Shown one piece after another: positions 47,001 to 56,563 of a stretch of DNA of 64,000 nucleotides. Position 1 is the stretch's first letter; every line of letters begins with the position of its first letter. The notes beneath the pieces were generated by a model. The model did not search any database. It saw only the letters and a program-made list of their open reading frames with translations, and was not told the origin of the DNA. The stretch is from Bacteroidota bacterium (GTDB lineage Bacteria; Bacteroidota; Bacteroidia; UBA4408): positions 1 to 64,000 of the forward strand of contig CAUJCU010000019.1 in NCBI GenBank assembly GCA_963169745.1, read 5' to 3'. Made by a program: the position numbers and the translations under genes.

Positions 47001-49499
47001 TTAATTAGGATCAACATCAAGAACAATTTTTACCGGCTTAAAACTGGCTTCTTTTCGCATAGTTAAAATAGCTTGCTGTATGGCTTCTTTAATTTGGATA
47101 TGTGATATTTCTTTACTCGATTTAATCAATATATTCTTTAGAAAATAAGTGTTAATACGTGAAATAGCAGGGTATTCGGGTCCTAAAACCATATTCCCGA
47201 GTCGTTCTTTCAGAAGTTCTGCTATGACGTAAGATGCCTGATCCAATAAGAATTTGTCCTTATGTTTTAGGGTTATGTTTATGAGTCTATAAAAAGGTGG
47301 ATATTTAAACTCTGTTCGTTCATTAATTTGTTTATCAAATACGGCACGATAATTATTTTCAACTACCTTGTTAATTAAGAAGTGTTGAGGTTGTGCTGTT
47401 TGTATAATCACTTTCCCTTGTTGCTTTTTTCTTCCTGCTCGACCCGCTACTTGAGCCATGAGTTGAAAAGCTCTTTCGTGTGCTCTAAAATCAGGAAAGC
47501 TCATCATCCTGTCAGCATCTATGATTCCCACTAAACTCACATGGCTAAAATCAAGCCCTTTGGTAATCATTTGTGTTCCTACTAAAATATCTATCTTCTG
47601 GTCTTCAAAATCATAAATTATTTGTTTGTGACTAAATTTTGAACGCGTTGTGTCATAGTCCATACGGGAAATACGAGCTGTGGGAAAGAAAACAGCAAGC
47701 TCTTCTTCAATTTTTTCAGTACCATAACCAATCATCTTTATTTCATCAGAACCACAAGCTTGGCAAACTTCAATAGGCTTTACGCTATATCCGCAATAAT
47801 GGCAACGCAAAAGGTTAATGGTTTTGTGATAAGTTAAACTAACATCACAATTTTTACACATCGGTGTCCAATGGCAGTTTTCGCACTGCAACATGGGGGC
47901 AAACCCCCGTCTGTTTTGAAACAAAATAACTTGCTCCTTGTTTTGTAATGTTTGCTCAATAGCGTCAAGAAGTAGTTTGGTAAAATGCGTTTTCATAAGT
48001 TTAGCAGCTCTGGCTTTTTGGGTATCTGCTATTATAATTTCGGGCATTAATACCCCCCCAAAACGTTCTTTCATTTCTACAAAACCATATTTACCATTTT
48101 GGGCATTATAGAAACTTTCTACAGCAGGGGTAGCTGAACCTAATAAAACATGCGCCCCATGAATTTGACCAAGATAAATTGCACTATCACGAGCCTGATA
48201 ACGTGGGGCAGGGTCATTTTGCTTGTAGGAAGAATCATGCTCTTCGTCCACGATGATCAATCCCAAGTTTCGAAAAGGTAAAAAAAGTGCTGAACGTACG
48301 CCCAGTATAATTTTATAATGGGGCATGCCGCTCTTATCATCTTCGTCACGTATAAGGTTTTTCCACACCTCTACACGCTCACTCTCATTGAACCTGCTGT
48401 GATATATTCCAACTTGATTTCCGAAAACCTCTTGCAGACGGCTAATAATTTGTGTAGTAAGTGCTATCTCCGGTAATAAATATAAAACCTGTTTATTTTG
48501 TTCCACTACTTCTTTAATCAGTTTAATATAAACTTCGGTCTTCCCGCTCGAAGTCACACCTTGTAACAATACTGTTTGTTTGGTCTCAAAAAAGTGATTT
48601 ATTTTTTTTAAGGCCTGCAGTTGAATGTTGTTTAGCTTGTTAATTTTTCTTTCATTAAACGATATTTTCTCAAAACGAGAAACCTCGTGAGTTACGATTT
48701 GAAATATATTTTTTTTTATTAGTGATTGCAGTGTGCTGGCCGAAACCCCGGAAGCATTAAGGAGTTCTTCTTTTTTAAGAACTGATGGTTCGCCTTGAAA
48801 ATGTCCGGAAAGCTTTAAGAAAGTAAGTATCAGTTTGAGTTGTTTTTCTCTTTTTTTATGAAGTGAAATTTCATTTACAAATTGTTCTAAATTCTTTTCT
48901 TCCTGAGCAAAATCTGTAAGCGTTATTAAAGTATTAATGCGTGGTTTTACTTTTTCTTTAAATTCCTCTTCAATAAGTATAATGCCTTTGTCAAACAAAC
49001 TCTTTATATGCTTATGCGGGTTCTTTAGCTGTAAAATTTGACCTGCATCTTCAAGTGTTATGGAGTTCTTTATTTCTATTGCTTCTATTAATAAATATTC
49101 TTTATCATTAATTTGATTGGCATCTATTGGATAATCCTTGTTTAATACAAATCGTGTAGTGCTGCTTAGTTTTAGCCCTGACGGGAGTGCAGCCTGCATG
49201 ATATCACCCAAGGTGCACATATAATATCGTGCCATCCACTCCCAAAGTTTAAATTGTGACTCGTGAATCAGACTAAAATCATCCAATAAGCTCTCTACAT
49301 ATTTGGCTTCATAGCTTTCGGGGGCTTTGTTGTGTATATTTCTGATAATGCCGGTATATAGTTTTGTTTTCCCAAAAGGAACCACAATGCGTTGTCCTGG
49401 CATAATAAAATTATTCCACTCACGCGGAACACGATACGTGAATAACTGGGGTAATGCATGTGGTAGAATCACATCAACAAAATACGTATGAACCGACAT
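47001..49499 (-). CDS. priA: Primosomal replication-restart helicase PriA
   Basis: PriA loads the replication machinery at stalled forks. At 832 residues it has the N-terminal 3'-end-binding start (VDVILPHALPQLFTYRVP), Walker A LLQGVTSSGKTEVYI, IIVDEEHDSSYKQ, and the paired zinc module CENC, CKNC, CHYC, CQAC. The C-terminal helicase motif QMITKGLDFSHVSLVGIIDAD and QVAGRAGR are intact. It converges with the FkbM gene. Confidence 0.95.
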   Translation of the reverse strand: MSVHTYFVDVILPHALPQLFTYRVPREWNNFIMPGQRIVVPFGKTKLYTGIIRNIHNKAPESYEAKYVESLLDDFSLIHESQFKLWEWMARYYMCTLGDIMQAALPSGLKLSSTTRFVLNKDYPIDANQINDKEYLLIEAIEIKNSITLEDAGQILQLKNPHKHIKSLFDKGIILIEEEFKEKVKPRINTLITLTDFAQEEKNLEQFVNEISLHKKREKQLKLILTFLKLSGHFQGEPSVLKKEELLNASGVSASTLQSLIKKNIFQIVTHEVSRFEKISFNERKINKLNNIQLQALKKINHFFETKQTVLLQGVTSSGKTEVYIKLIKEVVEQNKQVLYLLPEIALTTQIISRLQEVFGNQVGIYHSRFNESERVEVWKNLIRDEDDKSGMPHYKIILGVRSALFLPFRNLGLIIVDEEHDSSYKQNDPAPRYQARDSAIYLGQIHGAHVLLGSATPAVESFYNAQNGKYGFVEMKERFGGVLMPEIIIADTQKARAAKLMKTHFTKLLLDAIEQTLQNKEQVILFQNRRGFAPMLQCENCHWTPMCKNCDVSLTYHKTINLLRCHYCGYSVKPIEVCQACGSDEIKMIGYGTEKIEEELAVFFPTARISRMDYDTTRSKFSHKQIIYDFEDQKIDILVGTQMITKGLDFSHVSLVGIIDADRMMSFPDFRAHERAFQLMAQVAGRAGRKKQQGKVIIQTAQPQHFLINKVVENNYRAVFDKQINERTEFKYPPFYRLINITLKHKDKFLLDQASYVIAELLKERLGNMVLGPEYPAISRINTYFLKNILIKSSKEISHIQIKEAIQQAILTMRKEASFKPVKIVLDVDPN

Positions 49500-49524
49500 A
49501 CCACTTTTAAAAATAGTAAAAAAA

Positions 49525-51831
49525 CTACACTTTTTCGAGACTTACAATTACTGACTTTGATGTAGGCGTTTGGCTTCTGTCGGCATAACTGTTTATAGGT
49601 ACTAATACATTGGCTTCGGGAAAATAAGTCGCTAAACATTGTTTCGGAATGTTGTACGGAATAATAATGAACTTTTCTGCTGTTCTTATCTCGCCCATAA
49701 AATGGCTATGAATATTTACCTTATCGCCTTCGTGCAATTGCTGTTCTTCCATATCACTCTTATTCATAAGCAACACTCTTCTTTCATTATAAATGCCACG
49801 ATAGCGGTCGTGCAGGCCGTAAATGGTTGTATTAAATTGGTCGTGAGTTCTAATTGACATTAAAATAAACTTATCAGCATCAAGTGGCATAGCTTCAAAT
49901 TCATTTACAGTAAACAAGGCCAAACCGTCTAGAGCATTAAAGTTTCCTTCACGCGCACAGTTAGGTAAATAAAACCCTTCAGGTATTCTAACTTGCTCAT
50001 TATAGTTATCAAAACCGGGTATGGCTTTTTCAATAGCATCGCGAATATGGTCGTAGTTACTTACCATATTATCCCAATTAACGGTTGTGTTATTTTGTAA
50101 AGTTGCTTTAGCTATGCCTGCCACTATGGAACATTCGCTTTTCAAGAACTCGGAGGGCGGGGTTAGTTTTCCTTCAGATGAATGAACAACACCCATGGAG
50201 TTCTCAACGCTTACAAACTGAGGGCCACTTTCTTGAATATCTTTATCGGTGCGCCCCAGGCAAGGGAGAATAAGGGCCGTTTTGCCATGCACCAAATGGC
50301 TGCGGTTCAGTTTGGTGCTCACGTGTACGGTTAAGTCACAGTTACGCAACCCTTCAGCAGTAAATTCAGTATCTGGCGTAGCCGATAAAAAATTTCCTCC
50401 CATACCAATAAAAACTTTGGCTTTACCTGCTTGCATGGCTTTTATAGCATCTACAGTATCGTAACCGTGCTTGTGTGGGGCTTTAAAATTAAAGGTTTGT
50501 TCTAAGCGATTTAAAAAACTTACAGAAGGTTTCTCATAAATTCCCATGGTTCGGTCGCCTTGCACATTGCTGTGTCCTCGCACCGGGCACGTGCCCGCCC
50601 CGGGTTTAGCTATACTGCCTTTAAGCAACAATAAATTAACTAACTCTGCAATAGTTATTACCGAATTTTTATGTTGAGTTAAGCCCATGGCCCAACAGGC
50701 TATTATTTTCTTTTTAGATGCTACCAATGCTGCTACTTCTCTAAGATCAGCCATAGAAATGCCACATTCTACAGCAAGTTCTTCCAGGTCGTATTTTTCA
50801 ATTGAAGCAATAAAGGCTTCGTACCCTTTTGTCTTATTTGAAATAAAGTTTAGGTCAAAAACACTCCCAGGATTGCTTTTTTCTTTTTCGTATAATATTT
50901 TAATTATAGCCTTGAGCAAAGGTAAATCGCCATTAATTTTAACTTGCAGATAATGGTCGCTTAATGAAGTTCCCGAGCCAAGCATTTCTAACGGATGTTG
51001 CGGGTTAGCAAAACTTATCAAACCAGCCTCTTTTAAGGGATTAATTGAAACAATCTGAGCCCCGTTCTTTTTGGCTTTTTGTAAAGCGCTTAACATACGG
51101 GGGTGGTTTGTACCTGGGTTTTGACCAAGAATGAGTATCAATTCGGTTTCATAAAAATCTTCCAGCTTAACACTCCCTTTTCCAATACCGGTGGTTTCTG
51201 TAAGTGCCACCCCACTGCTTTCATGGCACATATTGCTACAATCAGGAAGATTGTTAGTGCCGTACTGCCGTACAAATAATTGATATAAAAATGCCGCTTC
51301 ATTACTTGTTCGTCCACTGGTGTAAAATATAGCTTCATCAGGGGAGTCAAGGTTGCGCAACCGCTGTCCAATTAGCTCAAAGGCATCTGTCCATGAAATT
51401 GGACTATAATGTGTATCACCCGGTAAGAGTATCATTGGTACTTGCAGACGCCCTTTTTTACCTATTTCATAATCGCTGTATAAGGAAAGCTCATAAACAC
51501 TGTTTTTACTAAAAAAGGCAGCATCTGCTTTTCCTTTGTCAAGCTCTTCAGCAACGGCTTTAGCTCCATTTTCACAATATTCGGCAATGGTTGAACGATG
51601 CCCATCAGGGTCAGGCCAAGCGCATCCTGGGCAATCAACACCCTTTTTTTGGTTTAAGCGAAGCAAAGTTTTGAAGCCTCTTCCCGGCTCTGTTTCTTCT
51701 AAAATATGTTTGGCAGTGCTTAGTATAGCAGGCATACCGGCAGCAAGTTGTTTGGGAACACCAAGCTTTAATCCGGTAAACTTTGCAGGTGGTTGTGCTA
51801 AAGGAATAGGATGGGTTTCTTTAGATGTCAT
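49525..51831 (-). CDS. FdhF/YdeP-family molybdopterin oxidoreductase
   Basis: This oxidoreductase of 768 residues belongs to the formate dehydrogenase-like FdhF/YdeP group. It has an N-terminal iron-sulfur region (VDCPGCAWPDPDGHRSTIAEYCENGAKA, with three Cys), the molybdopterin-binding core (FYTSGRTSNEAAFLYQLFVRQYGTNNLPDC, GQNPGTNHPRM), and a C-terminal barrel. The ATG at 51831 is preferred because the TTG at 51855 lies inside the promoter element. It pairs with fdhD, which loads sulfur onto this class of cofactor, 192 bases upstream. Physiological substrate unknown. Confidence 0.88.
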   Translation of the reverse strand: MTSKETHPIPLAQPPAKFTGLKLGVPKQLAAGMPAILSTAKHILEETEPGRGFKTLLRLNQKKGVDCPGCAWPDPDGHRSTIAEYCENGAKAVAEELDKGKADAAFFSKNSVYELSLYSDYEIGKKGRLQVPMILLPGDTHYSPISWTDAFELIGQRLRNLDSPDEAIFYTSGRTSNEAAFLYQLFVRQYGTNNLPDCSNMCHESSGVALTETTGIGKGSVKLEDFYETELILILGQNPGTNHPRMLSALQKAKKNGAQIVSINPLKEAGLISFANPQHPLEMLGSGTSLSDHYLQVKINGDLPLLKAIIKILYEKEKSNPGSVFDLNFISNKTKGYEAFIASIEKYDLEELAVECGISMADLREVAALVASKKKIIACWAMGLTQHKNSVITIAELVNLLLLKGSIAKPGAGTCPVRGHSNVQGDRTMGIYEKPSVSFLNRLEQTFNFKAPHKHGYDTVDAIKAMQAGKAKVFIGMGGNFLSATPDTEFTAEGLRNCDLTVHVSTKLNRSHLVHGKTALILPCLGRTDKDIQESGPQFVSVENSMGVVHSSEGKLTPPSEFLKSECSIVAGIAKATLQNNTTVNWDNMVSNYDHIRDAIEKAIPGFDNYNEQVRIPEGFYLPNCAREGNFNALDGLALFTVNEFEAMPLDADKFILMSIRTHDQFNTTIYGLHDRYRGIYNERRVLLMNKSDMEEQQLHEGDKVNIHSHFMGEIRTAEKFIIIPYNIPKQCLATYFPEANVLVPINSYADRSQTPTSKSVIVSLEKV

Positions 51832-51852
51832 AAGAACATATTTTTCTTGTTT

Positions 51853-51860
51853 CAAATATA
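51853..51860 (-). promoter_or_regulatory. TAnnTTTG promoter for the oxidoreductase
   Basis: The minus strand reads TATATTTG, 21 bases upstream of the ATG at 51831. It overlaps the alternative TTG start, so the shorter start is supported. A perfect 12-bp palindrome, CTCATATATGAG, lies further upstream at 51938-51949. Confidence 0.6.
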
Positions 51861-51937
51861 ACGATTATATCTTATAAGTGAATTCAAGATAAAAGTCAAA
51901 TTAATAATTTCGATGGGATTCTTTTCTATTTTTAAGA

Positions 51938-51949
51938 CTCATATATGAG
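51938..51949. promoter_or_regulatory. Palindrome between fdhD and the oxidoreductase gene
   Basis: CTCATATATGAG is a perfect 12-base palindrome, about 78 bases upstream of the oxidoreductase promoter. It could be an operator for a dimeric regulator, but nothing else supports that. Confidence 0.25.
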
Positions 51950-52047
51950 CCCCAAAATACTTTTTAATAGTGAAAGCGAAAGCGGTTGTTTTAATTTTTT
52001 TAAAAACGGCATACCTGGCACAACTATGTTGAGAAATGGAAAAAGTT

Positions 52048-52890
52048 TCAATCTAATGATATGCGTTGAGGATGGGTATAAATATTTAAAGAGTTTTCTT
52101 TTAAAAAGCCAATAAGGGTAATTCCGGCTTCTTCGGCTGTTTCAATAGCCAAGCTAGAAGGGGCACCTGCACCGGCAATAATTGGAATACCTGCCATAGT
52201 TGATTTTTGAACCAATTCAAAACTTATTCTTCCACTCAATAAAAGGATATGTCCTTTTAATGGCAATTCATTTCGATTCACATAAGCACCAATTAGTTTG
52301 TCCAAGGCATTGTGTCGTCCTACATCTTCTTTTACCAAAATAATATTTCCTTCTTTATCAAATAGAGCGCAAGCATGAATTCCTCCGGTGTGTTTGAATG
52401 TTACTTGCATGTGCTGCATTTGAGGCATCAATAGAAGCAAAATTTGTTTGTTTATTTTTAGGTCAAAATCAATACTATAAGAGCTTTTTACTGACAAGGC
52501 TTCAATTGATGATTTCCCACAAACACCACAACTACCATTGATGTAGAAATGTCGATTTATAGTTTTTAAATCTACAACGGAGTGCTCTTTTAATAATACT
52601 TTAACAACATTTTTATTTCCATCTGCAAGAGCTTTGCGGCAGTATGCTATAGAAAGAATATCTTGGGGTTGACTAATCACCCCTTCAGAAAATAGAAAAC
52701 CAGCAGCTAGCTCAAAATCATTTCCTGGAGTGCGCATAGTAATGCTCACTTGTTTTTCGGTAACAACACCATATTGATAAAATACCAGTTGTATTTCCAT
52801 GGGTTCCTCAACAGCAACTAAATCTTCAGTATTTTCTGACCCTTCGGAATTAACTTTGGTAATAGTTTTATGCGTTATGTTTAATAGCAT
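52048..52890 (-). CDS. fdhD: Sulfur carrier protein FdhD
   Basis: FdhD transfers sulfur from a cysteine desulfurase to the molybdenum cofactor of formate dehydrogenase-like enzymes. The 280-residue protein has MRTPGNDFELAAGFLFSEGVI, the essential cysteine pair in GSCGVCGKSSIE, and the later VKEDVGRHNALDKLIGA and LSGRISFELVQK motifs. It is adjacent to the oxidoreductase gene that would need it. Confidence 0.93.
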   Translation of the reverse strand: MLLNITHKTITKVNSEGSENTEDLVAVEEPMEIQLVFYQYGVVTEKQVSITMRTPGNDFELAAGFLFSEGVISQPQDILSIAYCRKALADGNKNVVKVLLKEHSVVDLKTINRHFYINGSCGVCGKSSIEALSVKSSYSIDFDLKINKQILLLLMPQMQHMQVTFKHTGGIHACALFDKEGNIILVKEDVGRHNALDKLIGAYVNRNELPLKGHILLLSGRISFELVQKSTMAGIPIIAGAGAPSSLAIETAEEAGITLIGFLKENSLNIYTHPQRISLD

Positions 52891-52952
52891 CAGGATCTAT
52901 AAGTGTATTACCCTTGCAGTTAAGTTAAAATAATAGTATCCAATAAATGGTA

Positions 52953-53609
52953 TTAACCATTAACCTTGGCATGGTCAGCCAAAAAAGTAGCTAACCCGCT
53001 GTCTGTTAAGGGGTGCTTGAGCAAAGATGTAATTACGTTTAATGGACAAGTAGCCACATCGGCACCTGCTTCAGCGCATTTTATAAGGTGCATTGTATGC
53101 CGTACGGAGGCAGCAAGAACTTGTGTTTCATAACCATAGTTATCATAAATACCTACTATTTGATGTATGAGTTCCAATCCATCATAAGCAATATCATCAA
53201 GTCGCCCTATAAAGGGAGAAACGTATGTGGCACCGGCTTTTGCCGCAAGCAGTGCTTGGCCTGCAGTAAAAACTAAGGTACAGTTTGTTTTTATACCCTG
53301 ACCCGAAAAATATTTAATGGCTTTTACACCCTCTTTTATCATAGGAACTTTTACTACTATGTTAGGATGCAAAGCAGCTAAGTTCGTGCCTTCTCGAATA
53401 ATACCTTCATAGTCGGTTGCAATCACTTCTGCACTAACATCTCCATTAACAATTTGACAAATGTCAACATAGTGTTTCAGAATATTGTCTATCCCTTTAA
53501 TTCCTTCTTTTGCCATAAGGCTGGGATTAGTGGTAACTCCATCAAGAACACCTAAGTCATTCGCTTCTTTAATTTGCAAAAGATTGGCTGTGTCAATAAA
53601 AAATTTCAT
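52953..53609 (-). CDS. fsa: Fructose-6-phosphate aldolase/transaldolase-like protein
   Basis: This 218-residue class I aldolase of the small transaldolase group begins [31 protein letters not shown]. The Schiff-base lysine is in NIVVKVPM, and [31 protein letters not shown] follows. Length separates it from full-size transaldolase. Fructose-6-phosphate aldolase and small transaldolase activities are not distinguishable here. It lies 36 bases downstream of the SRP RNA. Confidence 0.88.
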   Translation of the reverse strand: MKFFIDTANLLQIKEANDLGVLDGVTTNPSLMAKEGIKGIDNILKHYVDICQIVNGDVSAEVIATDYEGIIREGTNLAALHPNIVVKVPMIKEGVKAIKYFSGQGIKTNCTLVFTAGQALLAAKAGATYVSPFIGRLDDIAYDGLELIHQIVGIYDNYGYETQVLAASVRHTMHLIKCAEAGADVATCPLNVITSLLKHPLTDSGLATFLADHAKVNG

Positions 53610-53645
53610 GAAATATATTTTTGAAAAGAAAATGCTATAAAAAAA

Positions 53646-53741
53646 GGGTAAGCTCCTTATATCGCACCGCTCAACCGCCTACCCTTGCTTCCTTCCGAAT
53701 CTGGGGGAGTTCAGCAGGAGCTGGTCGTATAAGACTTACCC
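53646..53741 (-). ncRNA. ffs: Signal recognition particle RNA (small bacterial type)
   Basis: On the minus strand a 96-base RNA starts GGGTAAGTC and ends GCTTACCC, so both ends pair. It carries the near-universal GGAAGGAAGCAAGGG tetraloop-side motif, near 53684-53700 on the opposite strand, and the CAGCTCCTGCTGAA stem. This is the conserved apical domain that binds Ffh. The minus-strand TATATTTG at 53746-53753 lies just upstream, and a T-run follows the end. Confidence 0.93.
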
Positions 53742-53745
53742 GCTG

Positions 53746-53753
53746 CAAATATA
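53746..53753 (-). promoter_or_regulatory. TAnnTTTG promoter for the SRP RNA
   Basis: The minus strand reads TATATTTG, ending 5 bases before the first base of the RNA, the spacing expected for a -7 box. Confidence 0.75.
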
Positions 53754-53809
53754 CGAAAACATTAAGGATTACAAAGTAAATTGGAATAATGATTAATTTT
53801 TTTCTGAAA

Positions 53810-54379
53810 TCATTTTAAACGTTTCATCATTAATTCATTAATTTTTTCAAAAAGCTCCATGGGTTCATAAATCCGCCAACTTATTTCATTGATATTACCA
53901 CCTAATAAAATATAGGAATCAATATTGTTACGTTGAAATTCTGAAATGACATGTTTCCTGAAATTCAAAAAAGCTATCCAGCCATCAGTTTCTAGGTCAT
54001 CTGCCCATTCTTCATAATAGCTCTCATCTGAAGCATGGAAATTAAGAATATTTTCTCCAATTAGAATAAACTTATTAATATTATGGTTTATTAAAGTATC
54101 AATTACACTTCGTTTTAAAATCATAATATCGTTGTGAATACAATCGTTCCATTCTCCCAAAAGTTCAATAATGGCGAACTGTTGCTCATAGTTTACAAAA
54201 AGTATTTTAATAAAAAGAGTTTCAGAACCAATTTCATCCCACTGTGGATGAAGTAAAAAATTATAAATTTTCTTATCGTATTCAAACTCACTATACTCCC
54301 TGGCATAAAAAGGAGATTTTTCATCTTCAGATGCAATATATAAATGCCTCCAGCTATAATAAGGCTCTATTTTATGCAT
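53810..54379 (-). CDS. Hypothetical protein beside murQ
   Basis: The 189-residue protein has no signal peptide. It begins MHKIEPYYSWRHLYIASEDEKSPFYAREYSEFEYDKKIYNFLLHPQWDEIGS, and has middle strands ETLFIKILFVNYEQQFAIIELLGEW and a late SYILLGGNINEISWRIYEP. This pattern is conserved among Bacteroidota hypothetical proteins, as I recall, but I cannot name a family. It starts 2 bases after murQ stops, so it is co-translated. Confidence 0.7.
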   Translation of the reverse strand: MHKIEPYYSWRHLYIASEDEKSPFYAREYSEFEYDKKIYNFLLHPQWDEIGSETLFIKILFVNYEQQFAIIELLGEWNDCIHNDIMILKRSVIDTLINHNINKFILIGENILNFHASDESYYEEWADDLETDGWIAFLNFRKHVISEFQRNNIDSYILLGGNINEISWRIYEPMELFEKINELMMKRLK

Positions 54380-54381
54380 AA

Positions 54382-55194
54382 TCAGTCTTTTGTTAAATAA
54401 AAGTCAATTGCTTTTCGAACACTACCGTGCTCTAATAGTAACTCTTTGGCTTTCGAATAATCAACATGAATTTCATCCATAATCATGTGCACGCCTCGCT
54501 CAACAAGTTTATTGTTGCTTAGTTGCATATCTACCATTTTGTTTCCTTTTACACGATCCATTTTTATCATAGCCGATGTAGAAATCATATTCAGTACTAA
54601 CTTTTGAGCCGTTCCACTTTTCATTCGTGTGCTTCCGGTCACAAATTCAGGACCTACTATAACTTCAATAGGATAATCAACAGCTGTAGCCAATTTACTT
54701 CCTTTATTACAAACTATACAGGAGGTAGAAATACCCTGTTCTCTACATTTTTCAACAGCACCAATAACATAAGGTGTTGATCCGGAAGCAGCAATGCCAA
54801 TAACAAAATCGTGAGCTTGTATATGGTGTGCTAATAAATCCTTCCAGCCTTGTTCCATATTATCTTCGGCAAACTCAACTGCTTTTCTGATGGCGCTATC
54901 GCCTCCGGCTATTATACCTATAACAAGCCCGTGTGGCACACCAAAAGTGGGCGGACACTCAGAAGCATCAACAATGCCTAATCGTCCACTCGTTCCTGCT
55001 CCAATATAAAATAAGCGCCCGCCTCGTTTAAAGGTGTTAATAACCTGATTCACAACTTGCTCAATTTGAGGTAAGGTTTTGGCTACAGCAACAGGTACAC
55101 TTTGGTCCTCCTGATTAATATAGCACAGTAAATCAGAAACACTCATGGTTTCAAGGTGTTCGTATTTTGAATTGCTCTCAGTTATCTTAGGCAT
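54382..55194 (-). CDS. murQ: N-acetylmuramic acid 6-phosphate etherase
   Basis: MurQ cleaves the lactyl ether of MurNAc-6-P during cell-wall recycling. The SIS fold shows FYIGAGTSGRLGIVDASECPPTFGVP, GIAASGSTPYVIGAV, GPEFVTGSTRMKSGTAQKLVLNMIST, and the C-terminal ELLLEHGSVRKAI. The 270-residue length is typical of Bacteroidota MurQ. It is 7 bases after the SCO1 gene. Confidence 0.93.
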   Translation of the reverse strand: MPKITESNSKYEHLETMSVSDLLCYINQEDQSVPVAVAKTLPQIEQVVNQVINTFKRGGRLFYIGAGTSGRLGIVDASECPPTFGVPHGLVIGIIAGGDSAIRKAVEFAEDNMEQGWKDLLAHHIQAHDFVIGIAASGSTPYVIGAVEKCREQGISTSCIVCNKGSKLATAVDYPIEVIVGPEFVTGSTRMKSGTAQKLVLNMISTSAMIKMDRVKGNKMVDMQLSNNKLVERGVHMIMDEIHVDYSKAKELLLEHGSVRKAIDFYLTKD

Positions 55195-55201
55195 TTTGTA
55201 A

Positions 55202-55870
55202 TTAGGGGTTAACTTCGTATTCTTTTTTTAATAATTTAATATCGTTTATTAATTTATCCACTTCTTTTGAGTTTGTTCCATCATAATAACCTCTTATGAG
55301 CCTTTCCTTATCAACTAAAGCAAAATCCTGAGTGTGAATAAAATCATCTTCACCTCCATCACCTTCGCTGGCATCAAGCATATAACTGTTTCGGGCTAAA
55401 TTATATAACTCTTTTTTATTACCGGTAACCAAAAACCACTGTCCGTACCGGGCATGATGAACTCGGGCATAATCGGCTAATACCGGAACAGAATCGTACT
55501 CCGGGTTAACAGTATGAGAAATAAACTTAATATCATCTTCTTTTTTGAACACATCAGCTACACGCTCCATTTGTTTACTCATAACCGGGCAAATAGTTTT
55601 GCACGTACAAAAAAAATAATCGGCCACGTAAATTTTATCTTTAAAGGTATTTTGGGTCACCTTATTTCCTTCTTGGTCAATAAATGAGAAATCGGCAATC
55701 TTTTTATAAACGGTATCAAATCCAATTCCTGAAGCCGATGGACGTGTTATTTTAGGGCTGAAATAGGGGAGTGTTCGGAGTGGCTTGTTCTCTTTCCATT
55801 TCTTTACACCAACAAAGGTTACTCCAATTGCTAAAATTAAAATGATTAAACTGATAATGGTATTTTTCAT
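55202..55870 (-). CDS. SCO1/SenC-family protein
   Basis: SCO proteins deliver copper to cytochrome c oxidase or act as membrane thiol redox proteins. The 222-residue protein has one N-terminal membrane anchor (about 5-25), the thioredoxin-like domain with the CxxxC copper site in CTCKTICPVMSKQM, and the distal histidine in DDFIHTQDFALVDKE. The promoter element TAACTTTG is at 55893-55900. Confidence 0.9.
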   Translation of the reverse strand: MKNTIISLIILILAIGVTFVGVKKWKENKPLRTLPYFSPKITRPSASGIGFDTVYKKIADFSFIDQEGNKVTQNTFKDKIYVADYFFCTCKTICPVMSKQMERVADVFKKEDDIKFISHTVNPEYDSVPVLADYARVHHARYGQWFLVTGNKKELYNLARNSYMLDASEGDGGEDDFIHTQDFALVDKERLIRGYYDGTNSKEVDKLINDIKLLKKEYEVNP

Positions 55871-55892
55871 GCTTTACGGCTCAAATTTTTTG

Positions 55893-55900
55893 CAAAGTTA
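55893..55900 (-). promoter_or_regulatory. TAnnTTTG promoter for the SCO1-murQ run
   Basis: The minus strand reads TAACTTTG, 23 bases upstream of the ATG at 55870. Confidence 0.65.
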
Positions 55901-56026
55901 CGACTATGTTTAGTAGATTTTTTCTTTCAGAGACTTTTAATTTTAAATAACAATATTTTGTTTTTAACATTTTAACAGTGTATTCTGGCATGGTTTATGC
56001 TTCATTAAAAATTGAAAAATTGACTT

Positions 56027-56506
56027 ATGAAAATTACATTTATTTTATTTTCAGCCTTATTATACACTACTGGTTTAACGGCTCAGGTAAAAAAGGCAAG
56101 TGAACAAACGCAAACAACTGTTACTCCAACCAATGCTCCTGAAATAACTTTTACTAAAGATGTACATGACTTCGGAACTATAAATAAAGGAGACAATGGG
56201 ACTTACGAGTTTACGTTTAAGAATACCGGGAAGCAACCTTTGATTATTTCCAATGCACAAGGCTCATGTGGATGTACTGTACCGCAATGGCCTAAGGAAC
56301 CTATTGCCCCAGGAGCTAGTTCCAAGATAAAAGTAACTTACGACACCAAACGTGTTGGAGCATTTACTAAAACGGTAACAATTTCCAGCAACGGTGTAAC
56401 TTCTTCAAAAGTTATAACAATAAAAGGGGTAGTGAATGATATACCGGCCGAGGAAACATTTCCGGCAAACAAACCAAGCTTAGGGTCGCCATTAGAAAAT
56501 AAATAA
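56027..56506 (+). CDS. DUF1573 periplasmic protein, copy 1
   Basis: The 159-residue protein has a signal peptide (MKITFILFSALLYTTGLTAQ). The DUF1573 immunoglobulin-like domain then carries HDFGTINKGDNGTYEFTFKNTGKQPLIISN, QGSCGCTVPQWPKEPIAPG, and the C-terminal KVITIKGVV. The two cysteines in GSCGC are conserved in the family. It lies next to a paralogue 57 bases downstream. Confidence 0.88.
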   Translation: MKITFILFSALLYTTGLTAQVKKASEQTQTTVTPTNAPEITFTKDVHDFGTINKGDNGTYEFTFKNTGKQPLIISNAQGSCGCTVPQWPKEPIAPGASSKIKVTYDTKRVGAFTKTVTISSNGVTSSKVITIKGVVNDIPAEETFPANKPSLGSPLENK

Positions 56507-56563
56507 TAGAACCATTATTACCAATAACAAAACAATTAACTAAATCAATTAAAAACCAAAATT